Source: Candidatus Hodarchaeota archaeon
Lineage (GTDB): Archaea; Asgardarchaeota; Heimdallarchaeia; Hodarchaeales; YT1-057
DNA: 12,571 nt
Assembly (NCBI GenBank): GCA_016839955.1
Contig: JAEOTI010000188.1
Location: forward strand, 1 to 12,571
Direction: 5' to 3'
In this document: one piece after another, positions 1 through 5,881 of the stretch
How positions within the stretch are numbered: position 1 is the first letter of the stretch
Layout: each line of letters begins with the position of its first letter
The notes under the pieces: generated by a model
Told to the model about the DNA's origin: nothing
Database searches by the model: none
Seen by the model: only the letters and a program-made list of their open reading frames with translations
Program-made: the position numbers and the translations under genes

Positions 1-55
1 TAGCTTCAATTTACGAGCATTCGGTCTGGTGTCTGTCCGTTGTTATCACATTTTG
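1..55 (+). repeat. Dispersed intergenic repeat, copy 1 (truncated by window start)
   Basis: This stretch matches copy 2 closely over GAGCATTCGGTCTG-TGTCTGT (15-36), preceded by a GCTTCAATTT block also present in copy 2. Only the right-hand half of the element is inside the window. It overlaps the 3' end of the minus-strand gene ending at 11 and supplies its stop codon. Confidence 0.6.
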
Positions 56-406
56 GAAAAAGTCAAAGTGCTCATAAGGGCCACATGGAGGATCATGCAT
101 GCAGATCCCTGTACTATAAATGGTTTTGATTCTATTTCTCCCGAAAACAATCCCGATCTCATTTGAGAAGCCCTTCTTGGAGTAATACTCAATTAAAAGT
201 TTTATTATTGTTGAACTCTTCGTGGGTATAGTCCTGATGATTTTCGTCGCCGCTGCAAAGATCATGACAGCCCATTCTTCTTCCCTGTCCTTAAACCTGA
301 GTTTTTCAACAAACTCAACTGGTACGAAAATAGGATGATCCTTCTTTAATTTAATCACTTTTGCAATGCTTACAGCTGGTGTTTTTACAGGGACTTTTTC
401 TACCAA
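11..406 (-). CDS. Small conserved-looking protein of unknown function, possibly ACT-like
   Basis: I do not recognise this 131-residue protein with certainty. It starts at TTG (404-406) behind a Shine-Dalgarno-like GGGAG on the minus strand (412-416). No signal peptide or membrane segment is visible. The pattern is alternating strands and helices: a basic N-terminus, a segment around PVEFVEKLRF, an AVMIFAAATKIIRTIP stretch, then IKTIYSTGICMHDPPCGPY with two cysteines. The spacing of strands loosely recalls small archaeal ACT-type ligand-binding domains, which is a guess from memory. The last eight residues (DRHQTECS) and the stop lie inside a copy of the dispersed repeat found elsewhere in the window, so the natural C-terminus may have been changed by that element. 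It is divergent from the winged-helix gene at 762. Confidence 0.6.
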   Translation of the reverse strand: MVEKVPVKTPAVSIAKVIKLKKDHPIFVPVEFVEKLRFKDREEEWAVMIFAAATKIIRTIPTKSSTIIKLLIEYYSKKGFSNEIGIVFGRNRIKTIYSTGICMHDPPCGPYEHFDFFQNVITTDRHQTECS

Positions 407-440
407 TATTCTCCCTTCTAGTAAGTTGAGTTGCTCGCGG

Positions 441-451
441 TAATAAAAGGA
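441..451 (-). promoter_or_regulatory. Candidate TATA box for the gene starting at 406
   Basis: On the minus strand this reads CCTTTTATTA, an A/T-rich TATA-like element. A start site about 25 bases downstream would leave a short leader carrying the Shine-Dalgarno sequence of the gene starting at 406. Placement is by spacing only. Confidence 0.3.
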
Positions 452-548
452 TATCTCGAGAAATTCTCCGAGTATTTAGAGAACTTCCTGTGGTTTTTGG
501 AAACGAATAAGTACTTTCTAATTTTTTGTCGGAACTATTCTCAAGAAG

Positions 549-646
549 TGAAAAATATGATGTCAGTTGGCTTAAGGAGTCAGGAGCTTCGATTTCAGAG
601 CATTCGGTCTGATGTCTGTACGCTTTTTGTTTATTTTCGGGAATTT
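549..646 (+). repeat. Dispersed intergenic repeat, copy 2
   Basis: Contains the best-preserved core: TCAGTTGGCTTAAGGAGTC (563-581), then CAGGAGCTTCGATTT, then GCATTCGGTCTGATGTCTGT (600-619), then a T-rich block ending TTTATTTTCGGGAATTT. The left edge (GTGAAAAAT) is less certain. It shares the first block almost exactly with copy 3, the middle and right blocks with copies 1 and 4. No terminal inverted repeats or target duplications are evident. Confidence 0.75.
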
Positions 647-685
647 ATCGTTGTTTGTCTTTAGTGAAACAATGTTTTGATCGTT

Positions 686-696
686 AATTTTATAAC
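686..696 (+). promoter_or_regulatory. Candidate TATA box for the gene at 762
   Basis: TTTTATAACC is TATA-like and lies between repeat copy 2 and the gene. It would give a start near 715 and a leader of about 45 bases that includes the Shine-Dalgarno AGGAG at 747. Assigned by resemblance only. Confidence 0.35.
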
Positions 697-761
697 CAAA
701 GAAATCCGTGGTTAATTATTATTACATATTCTTTTATTATCCATATAGGAGAAGGTTGAAA

Positions 762-1100
762 ATGGTCAGATTAAGTAAAGTGCAAATTAAAGAAGGAATT
801 AGGGCCTATCGTAATCTCGCAGAGAAAAAAGAGGATAAATTGGGTGCATTTTTAATAGACCTTTTAGAAAGTAATCCTAATTCGGCCTTTTTTATAAGAC
901 AAATTCAATCTGCATTAAAAATGGAAGGATTTCTCTTAGATTCCTCTGACTTTAGAGCCCCTTTTCTCGTAGAATTAGGAGAAGATCCTCTTCGAAGTGA
1001 AATCAAATATCGATTAGAAGAAATGGTTGATCATGGGATTGTAGAATCAAAAATTGGTTCCTCGGGTGATTTTGAGTATATTTTGAAGGAAGGAGAGTAA
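762..1100 (+). CDS. Small winged-helix-like protein, possible regulator
   Basis: The protein has 112 residues from ATG 762, which follows an AGGAGAAGG Shine-Dalgarno sequence at 747-755. A longer frame from GTG 708 adds an odd Tyr/Phe-rich leader with no good ribosome site, so I prefer 762. It is charged and soluble. Helices cover residues 5-35. A second helical part includes NPNSAFFIRQIQSAL, and the C-terminal part (RLEEMVDHGIVESKIGS, then DFEYIL) has the helix, hairpin and strand order of a winged helix, where 'GIVESK...' would be the wing. This suggests a DNA-binding or protein-binding wHTH, but the family is not recognised. Its stop codon abuts repeat copy 3. Its place upstream of the nuclease genes is compatible with a regulatory role; that is inference. 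Confidence 0.7.
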   Translation: MVRLSKVQIKEGIRAYRNLAEKKEDKLGAFLIDLLESNPNSAFFIRQIQSALKMEGFLLDSSDFRAPFLVELGEDPLRSEIKYRLEEMVDHGIVESKIGSSGDFEYILKEGE

Positions 1101-1210
1101 GTGTGGAAATTGAGATGTTCCTATGGTCAGTTGGCTTAAGGAGTCGTTTACTTCAATTAACCAAGTATCGATTTGCTGTCTGTACGCTTTGTGTCTATTT
1201 TCGGAAATTT
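1101..1210 (+). repeat. Dispersed intergenic repeat, copy 3
   Basis: Begins directly after the stop of the preceding gene with GTGTGGAAATTGAG, continues with GGTCAGTTGGCTTAAGGAGTC (1125-1145), and ends with CTGTCTGTACGCTTTGTGTC and TATTTTCGGAAATTT. The central 30 bases have diverged most. The left 24 bases align with copy 4, and the TCAGTTGGCTTAAGGAGTC block with copy 2. A further CTTAAGAGTC at 1250-1259 may be a fragment or chance. Confidence 0.75.
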
Positions 1211-1329
1211 GACAATCTTTCTCCTGGATATAATCGTTACTTTAGGTAAACTTAAGAGTCTTCAATGGGTTTAGTACAGGTGTGGAGGTAATTCTCTTTT
1301 TTAGAAGATATTAGTTGAGGGATACACAG

Positions 1330-1602
1330 GTGAATGATAGTTTATTTACACTATACATTAATCATCCTACTCGAAAATGTCGTCTTCATCGAACCAGCTG
1401 TACCTATTTTAGAAAACGAAAGAAAGAGGTTCCTCTCATTCACAAGAGTGAGAGTTGGAATATCGCGGGGAATGGTTTTTGGGTGAGAGAATCAGCGCTA
1501 AATGATATATTAATTCTCCGTGAGAAGATGAAAAACCACCCTAAATGGGGTAAGTACAAGTACGATGAATGTACAAAATGTCTCCCTTTATATCAATTAT
1601 GA
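1330..1602 (+). CDS. Small Cys/His-rich, probable zinc-binding protein
   Basis: The protein has 90 residues from GTG 1330, with a TGAGGG Shine-Dalgarno-like site at 1316-1321. An in-frame TTG at 1315 is the alternative start, but the only good ribosome site near it (GGAGG, 1284) is too far away. Visible motifs are HPTRKCRLHRTSC (His12, Cys17, His20, Cys24) near the N-terminus and a C-terminal DECTKC (Cys81, Cys84). Together these could form a metal site. The 'HPT-x-(K/R)-x(2)-L/I-H-(R/K)-x(2)-C' pattern recalls small uncharacterised proteins that accompany nucleases. The middle (GNGFWVRESALNDIL) is an amphipathic helix. It leads a three-gene run with the DUF6884-like and GIY-YIG genes. No function is known to me. 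Confidence 0.75.
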   Translation: MNDSLFTLYINHPTRKCRLHRTSCTYFRKRKKEVPLIHKSESWNIAGNGFWVRESALNDILILREKMKNHPKWGKYKYDECTKCLPLYQL

Positions 1603-1644
1603 ATAGAACAAGGAGGGAAAATTAGAGGCGATAGGTGTTAGTAA

Positions 1645-2085
1645 TTGTCAGAAATCAAGAAATTAATTGTCGTACCTTGTGCAGATCAAAAGATATGGGA
1701 TATTGATCCATTCTATAAAGGAGAGAAAGTCCCAGCACGATATGCTTATGTTGGAAATTATAGCAAATCATGTATCAGGTATGCAGAGAGACGAGAGAAA
1801 CTGGGTGATCTGTTTCTCATTTTATCGACTAAATATGGCTTCTTATTACCTGATGATCTTATAGAGGACTATAATGAAAAGAACTTCATAATCTCTGATG
1901 AAGATCTTCGATCTCAAGCCCAGAAATTTGATTTGTCTGATGTTCATGAAATTGAAGTTGCAGCGCCATATGAATACTATTGGAAGGTTAAATTAGCCTT
2001 TGATGATACTGTTAGTACAATTAATCACCTACTAGAGGGAAAGACTCGTGGTGAAGCCATGAAGCTTCTTAAGTATCGCAGGTAA
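1645..2085 (+). CDS. DUF6884-like protein
   Basis: The protein has 146 residues. The TTG start at 1645 is forced: the codon just before it in frame is TAA, and AGGTG lies 8 bases upstream. The sequence fits the DUF6884 pattern as I remember it: a strand then PC (IVVPCADQKIW, residues 8-18), a Tyr/Gly segment (ARYAYVGNY, 31-39), a helix with YAE (46-48), and the strong block LILSTKYGFLLP (58-69) followed by IEDYN (73-77). The conserved Cys12, Lys63, Tyr64 and Gly65 suggest a nucleotide- or base-binding pocket, but the biochemical role of the family is not established to my knowledge. The GIY-YIG gene begins within 70 bases downstream, so the two are probably co-transcribed. An overlapping frame at 1667-1864 is a shadow. 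Confidence 0.8.
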   Translation: MSEIKKLIVVPCADQKIWDIDPFYKGEKVPARYAYVGNYSKSCIRYAERREKLGDLFLILSTKYGFLLPDDLIEDYNEKNFIISDEDLRSQAQKFDLSDVHEIEVAAPYEYYWKVKLAFDDTVSTINHLLEGKTRGEAMKLLKYRR

Positions 2086-2151
2086 AACTCTGTGATGTAC
2101 CTTAAGATAGGATTCAATTCTAGTCAAGAAATCACTCTAAAGGTAGTCAAA

Positions 2152-2676
2152 ATGTCTTACAAAGAGAAAATTCTTTCTACTCCTGATAAACCAGGTATTT
2201 ATGTTTTTTATGATTTTGATGGTGCAGTATTATACGTGGGGAGATCTAGTCGACTTAAAGGAAGACTTACTGAACATTTTGTCCGTTTCAATTCTAGTAT
2301 TATCGCTGATAGCAATCTAGATCCTCGTGACGTGGCTATAATTCGATATTGGATTTTTAACGATGACAAAGAGACAAAAAAACTAGAACCAGCATTTATT
2401 GCTAAATATCAACCAAAATTAAACCTAAGTACATCAGATATTAGAGTGAAATCCCAAACATTTGATATTTCTCTTCCAGATGAAACCACTTCCTCTTTCA
2501 TTGAATTGAATCTTCCTGAATATTCACGAGATGCCCCCTTAGTCAGATTAAAGAATAAATCACATCTGATCCATGAAATGGTTCTTAAATTTGAATTAGC
2601 AGGAGTGACAGATAAAGGAAAACGTGTTCTTGTTGCCCATTGTAAAGAATTACTCACCATAGCAGAAAAGATATGA
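2152..2676 (+). CDS. GIY-YIG family nuclease
   Basis: An endonuclease-like protein of 174 residues if started at ATG 2152, which has AAGGTAG just upstream. Starts at GTG 2092 or ATG 2095 would add 19-20 residues before the domain without a good ribosome site. The GIY-YIG domain is complete: PGIYVFYD (14-21), VLYVGRS (26-32), the expected catalytic Arg38 and following His42 in LKGRLTEHF, and the metal-binding Glu79 in EPAFIAKYQPKLN. This is the UvrC/Slx1-type fold, which cuts DNA by hydrolysis. Residues 95-174 form a separate tail, with strands then a helical DKGKRVLVAHCKELLTIAEK segment, that I do not recognise; it may bind DNA or a partner. It closes the run that starts at 1330 and ends with TGA. 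Its pairing with a DUF6884-like protein suggests shared action on nucleic acid, by inference. Confidence 0.9.
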   Translation: MSYKEKILSTPDKPGIYVFYDFDGAVLYVGRSSRLKGRLTEHFVRFNSSIIADSNLDPRDVAIIRYWIFNDDKETKKLEPAFIAKYQPKLNLSTSDIRVKSQTFDISLPDETTSSFIELNLPEYSRDAPLVRLKNKSHLIHEMVLKFELAGVTDKGKRVLVAHCKELLTIAEKI

Positions 2677-2751
2677 AAAACATTGATTAATTGATGTTCT
2701 TGTCGGTAATAAATCCCGATCTGTCAATAATATCAAAAGTTTTCTTTAAAA

Positions 2752-2852
2752 TGGTGAAAATTGAGTGGAACCATTATCAGATAGCGTTAAGGAGTCAGGA
2801 GTTTCAACTAGAGCACGACCGATCTGATGTCTGTTGTTTTATTTTCGGAAAG
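2752..2852 (+). repeat. Dispersed intergenic repeat, copy 4
   Basis: Reads GTGAAAATTGAG, a diverged TTATCAGATAGCGTTAAGGAGTC, AGGAGTTTCAACT, CGATCTGATGTCTGT and TTTTATTTTCGGAAA. Compared with copy 2 it lacks about 7 bases in the T-rich block near the right end. Its orientation is the same as the other copies, downstream of a plus-strand gene. Confidence 0.75.
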
Positions 2853-2894
2853 AAGATAATGTAATTCAAAAAATGCTGCAATTTTAGATAATCA

Positions 2895-2909
2895 TTTTGT
2901 ATTTTTTTT
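2895..2909 (+). terminator. Candidate T-tract terminator
   Basis: TTTTGTATTTTTTTT is a run of T residues downstream of the GIY-YIG gene and repeat copy 4. Archaeal RNA polymerase terminates at such tracts without a hairpin. This is suggestive only, given the general A/T richness. Confidence 0.35.
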
Positions 2910-2975
2910 GTCCTTCTAAACTTAAATTCAAACAGATATACCTAATATTCACACAATATATCAACAGTTAAAATA

Positions 2976-2984
2976 CTTATAAAC
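2976..2984 (+). promoter_or_regulatory. TATA box ahead of the ATPase gene cluster
   Basis: CTTATAAAC, preceded by purine-rich AAATA, fits an archaeal TATA/BRE element well. A start about 25 bases downstream falls near 3001-3008. That leaves a leader of over 100 bases before the ATPase start at 3120, or alternatively places a GTG at 3006 at the very start of the transcript. Confidence 0.45.
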
Positions 2985-3005
2985 AATTGATTGTGAGCAG
3001 ATGAA

Positions 3006-3098
3006 GTGTTAGATCTTACTGGAATAATTTATAATATATTTGACCTAACTTTAGAAAATCATCTTTATTCTGAAGAATGTTTATTATTAAAATATTAG
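3006..3098 (+). CDS. Possible 30-residue leader peptide or mini-protein
   Basis: A short frame starts at GTG 3006, close to where transcription from the TATA box at 2976 should begin, so it could be read as a leaderless message. The peptide is acidic and amphipathic (starts VLDLTGIIYNIF, ends EECLLLKY). It stops at TAG 3096-3098, just before the Shine-Dalgarno sequence of the ATPase gene at 3120. No homologue is recognised and there is no ribosome site of its own. It may be chance in A/T-rich DNA. Confidence 0.25.
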   Translation: MLDLTGIIYNIFDLTLENHLYSEECLLLKY

Positions 3099-3119
3099 AA
3101 GAAATGGAAGGAGAAATTA

Positions 3120-4850
3120 TTGATTGCTATTGGTATTAAGAATTTTAAGAGTTTTACTGAACTTAAAAGCTTAGAGATCAAACCCCTTACTATTTTGTGC
3201 GGACCAAATAGTTGCGGAAAGAGCACAATCCTCCAGAGCATTTTACTTCAAAAACAATCTGTTGTACCTAGAAGATCCGAATCTTTACCATTAAGCTCAA
3301 TTTATCCTTTAATCTTCAATGGGCCATTTATACATCTTGGTCGCTGGCCTGATGTTATCCATGAAGGGGTTTTAGATAGAAAGCTCTTTTTCTCATGGGA
3401 AATTGACAGAAAAAACTTAGAAAGTGTACCAAGCAGTAGAGTTGTAAGATCATGGGGAGAAATTAGTAGAAGATTTTTCTATCATTATTCTATTGATCCC
3501 CCAAGTGATTTAACTCATATTTCTTTTGAGATTGGTTTTTCTCTTAATGAGACTTCGACTCCGACAAGAGATGTTGTTGTTTCTTCTGCGAATCTGACAC
3601 TTCACCCTTATAATTCTGGTTTTTTGATTGAAAAAACTGATGAGGCTCAATGGTCATTCGATTTTAATATAAATTTAGTTGTTTTTAATAACATTAAACA
3701 ATTTCAAGAGAGATTTAATAGAATTTTAAAAAGAAAAGTTAAGAAAAAATCAGATATAAAAAAAACTGAGGACTTTTTGACGGAAAAAGGAATAGAACTC
3801 CTGAAAACTCCAGTGATTGGTAGGTTTTCAGCTAAAGAGATAGATATGAATGGATTCTTTCCCATAAGAATTTTTTTCACGAAAAAAGAACATAAAAAAT
3901 TGAGTGAAAGTGTATTATTACCGTTAAAACTTATATACGATGAAGTAAATGAAATTTCGGGAGGAATTTTTGATAAATTCTCAAAACAGTCATTTTTAGG
4001 CTTTCTAGGTGAAGAATCGCACCCTAAATTTCATCATTCCTTTCCACTTTCCCAATTCCCTTGCTATAGAAGTGTTCAGAGATTCCTATTGAGCTTTCTC
4101 GAAAGTATCCGTTATCTAGGCCCTCTAAGAGATGAACCAAAACGATTTTACCAATTTGATGATATCGGAGGGGTAGATATTGGCGTAAAGGGTGAATTTT
4201 CTGCTCAAGTCTTATCTATACTTGGAAAAAAAGTCATTGATCCCTATTTCACGATTCAAGATGCAGGAACTTCGTTTTCTCTTAAGAAGAAAAGTAAGGA
4301 CACCTTACATAACGCACTAAATCATTGGTTTGTATATATGGAGTTAGGTTCAGTTGATCCTGGCATCTTTACTGAACCTTATCGACTTTATCGAGTGGAT
4401 GTAGACCAAGAAGGTTATAAATTTCCTATCTCTGATGTTGGTTTTGGTATTAGTCAGTTTCTCCCAGTTGCAATTGAATCCTTACGGATGTCAAAAGATG
4501 AAACACTCATCCTTGAACAGCCAGAGGTACACCTCCATCCACGTCTTCAATCTCGTTTAGCTGATTTTTTAATCTGTTTAGCGAAATCAAATAGACAATT
4601 TATTATAGAAACTCATAGCGAGTATTTAATACGAAGAGTGGCTTTGAGAATAGCTCAAGATACAAAGTACAAATTAAGAGACTTAGTTAATATTCAATTC
4701 ATCGAAAAAGAGGGTAGTTCTAGCAAGTTAACTTCTATCAAGATCAATGATTATGGAGAAATCGAAACTTGGCCTTCTGGCTTTCTTGATGACTCTGATT
4801 CAATATCCCTCATGGAAGCAAACATACGAAAAAGGAAAAAGGGTGGTTAG
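3120..4850 (+). CDS. SMC/OLD-type AAA ATPase with DUF3696-like C-terminus
   Basis: A 576-residue ATPase. The TTG 3120 start has a clear GGAAGGAG at 3106-3113. ABC-type motifs in order are: an N-terminal strand IKNFKSF typical of OLD/RecF-like ATPases; Walker A GPNSCGKST (28-36); a Q-loop region with LQSILLQKQS (38-47); a signature-like GFGISQ (441-446); Walker B LILEQPE (463-469) with the D-loop VHLHP; and the H-loop histidine in ETHSEYLI (His499). Between these lies a large insert (~120-340) rich in Lys and aromatic residues. The tail IKINDYGEIETWPSGF (to 555) matches the DUF3696 pattern seen in many defence-associated ATPases. Such proteins act with a partner effector and use ATP binding as a switch. 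The partner is probably the gene that overlaps its stop codon. Exact system unknown. Confidence 0.9.
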   Translation: MIAIGIKNFKSFTELKSLEIKPLTILCGPNSCGKSTILQSILLQKQSVVPRRSESLPLSSIYPLIFNGPFIHLGRWPDVIHEGVLDRKLFFSWEIDRKNLESVPSSRVVRSWGEISRRFFYHYSIDPPSDLTHISFEIGFSLNETSTPTRDVVVSSANLTLHPYNSGFLIEKTDEAQWSFDFNINLVVFNNIKQFQERFNRILKRKVKKKSDIKKTEDFLTEKGIELLKTPVIGRFSAKEIDMNGFFPIRIFFTKKEHKKLSESVLLPLKLIYDEVNEISGGIFDKFSKQSFLGFLGEESHPKFHHSFPLSQFPCYRSVQRFLLSFLESIRYLGPLRDEPKRFYQFDDIGGVDIGVKGEFSAQVLSILGKKVIDPYFTIQDAGTSFSLKKKSKDTLHNALNHWFVYMELGSVDPGIFTEPYRLYRVDVDQEGYKFPISDVGFGISQFLPVAIESLRMSKDETLILEQPEVHLHPRLQSRLADFLICLAKSNRQFIIETHSEYLIRRVALRIAQDTKYKLRDLVNIQFIEKEGSSSKLTSIKINDYGEIETWPSGFLDDSDSISLMEANIRKRKKGG

Positions 4851-5793
4851 GGTGCAATCTTTACTAGATCCGATTTTATTAACTGTAACAAATGAATGTT
4901 GGTCTGAACATAAGGACGTTTATCAATCTCTTATGGGTGATTTCCTTAGGTTTTTAATAGATTTAGAGACCTTAGAGGCATTGTTTGAATCACGAAATAA
5001 ACTCCTAAGAATTCTAGCAACATTAGAATTTTGGAATATTGTTAAAGCACATAATCCTTTTTTAAACTATCCAGAATGCCCACGACATTATCAGAATCTG
5101 TTTAGAAACCATATTTTACCGTTATTAGTTCGGAGATCTGATTATATCACGAATGATTTAGTTAATTCAGATTTTTCACTTGATAATCAATATGTTCCAG
5201 AAGAGATGATTTCGTGTTGTGACATTCTACACAAATATTTATTCCAGAAGTGTTCCAGATATTCTTGTATTTCCACGAATACTGATTTAAAATCAGATTT
5301 TCTAACTAACCACACTATTTGTGTGACGTATATCGAGGGTAATAATGACAGGTTTGTTAACTTCTTTCAATGTTATAACTTAAACGCAATTTTAAATGAT
5401 GATCTTAATATAAATGAATATGCCAGAGCTCTTAAGGTTGCTGCAGCGATTTATGCCATCCAAACTGAGCGACTAGTAGATCCATTTGAAATCAGGCCTT
5501 TCTCTAGAATTTATTTTGATGAAGATTTCATGAATGGCTTATTTAATGAAGCAAAATTCTTTTTAAAGTCTTCAATCTACAAAAATGAAGTTATTAGAGC
5601 CATTTCTTGCGCGATTTATGATATAAATGATTCAACAACTCATTTACATCTTCTAGATTCTTCTGATAGGCTTTATAGTGGTTATGTTTTCAAACATGCA
5701 AAAAGTGCTCCTGATGGGAAATGCTCCCGAATTGTAGTAAAATACGAAAATGGTAGTGTTTTTTTCAGGGGTTACATTCCTGATTTTCACTAA
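4843..5793 (+). CDS. Unknown protein, translationally coupled partner of the ATPase
   Basis: The protein has 316 residues from GTG 4843, with AAAGGA just upstream and an 8-base overlap with the ATPase stop. GTG 4852, one base after that stop, is equally possible. The frame extends back to ATG 4747 but only inside ATPase coding sequence, so that start is rejected. I do not recognise a domain. The N-terminal half is helical (around DFLRFLIDLETLEALFESR). The middle contains a Cys-rich part (SCCDILHKYLFQKCSRYSC). The C-terminus has alternating strands with conserved-looking polar residues (SSDRLYSGYVFKH, then CSRIVVKYENGSVFFRGY, ending PDFH). Overlap with the ATPase gene suggests fixed stoichiometry and a complex. 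By analogy with other two-gene ATPase systems it is probably the effector, perhaps a nuclease; this is inference, with no catalytic motif identified. Confidence 0.8.
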   Translation: MVRVQSLLDPILLTVTNECWSEHKDVYQSLMGDFLRFLIDLETLEALFESRNKLLRILATLEFWNIVKAHNPFLNYPECPRHYQNLFRNHILPLLVRRSDYITNDLVNSDFSLDNQYVPEEMISCCDILHKYLFQKCSRYSCISTNTDLKSDFLTNHTICVTYIEGNNDRFVNFFQCYNLNAILNDDLNINEYARALKVAAAIYAIQTERLVDPFEIRPFSRIYFDEDFMNGLFNEAKFFLKSSIYKNEVIRAISCAIYDINDSTTHLHLLDSSDRLYSGYVFKHAKSAPDGKCSRIVVKYENGSVFFRGYIPDFH

Positions 5794-5802
5794 GGGGTTA
5801 CA

Positions 5803-5856
5803 TATGTGGAAAATGAACGGAAATATAACCAGATATTCATCCGTCTAATATCTAAC
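5803..5856 (+). repeat. Possible short, decayed copy of the dispersed repeat
   Basis: TGTGGAAAATGAACGGAAATATAACCAGATA resembles the left end of copies 3 and 4, and CATCCGTCTAATATCT resembles the CATTCGGTCTGATGTCT block. The middle of the element would be missing. It begins ten bases after a plus-strand stop codon, as copy 3 does. The similarity is imperfect and could be chance. Confidence 0.25.
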
Positions 5857-5881
5857 AATTATACTATTTTACCTTTATATT

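Larger units (their letters stand above)
407..761. other. 355-bp divergent intergenic region
   Basis: This spacer separates the minus-strand gene starting at 406 from the plus-strand gene starting at 762. It holds a TATA-like block for each gene and repeat copy 2 in the middle. A plus-strand frame from a TTG at 431 to 664 crosses the repeat, and a start-less open frame runs the other way. Neither looks like a gene. Apart from the repeat and promoters I see nothing convincing here. Confidence 0.6.
2677..3119. other. 443-bp intergenic region
   Basis: This stretch holds repeat copy 4, a T8 tract that may end upstream transcription, a strong TATA-like element, and a possible 30-codon mini-ORF ahead of the ATPase gene. 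The rest is very A/T-rich and shows nothing else I can support. Confidence 0.6.

Noticed and set aside
431..664. 77-codon plus-strand frame from a TTG
   Set aside because: It has no ribosome site, spans a repeat copy in a frame not kept by the other copies, and its composition is unlike the neighbours.
708..761. Longer start of the winged-helix gene at GTG 708
   Set aside because: It adds a Tyr/Phe-rich leader without a ribosome site, while ATG 762 has a clear AGGAG.
1250..1259. CTTAAGAGTC as another repeat copy
   Set aside because: Only about ten bases match and the flanks do not align; chance is likely.
549..2852. CRISPR array or C/D box RNA for the repeats
   Set aside because: Copies are about 500 to 1,600 bases apart, diverged and not regularly spaced; C and D box motifs are not kept in all copies.
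4747..4842. Longer start of the ATPase partner at ATG 4747
   Set aside because: This part lies wholly inside ATPase coding sequence in another frame; GTG 4843 or 4852 gives the usual short overlap.
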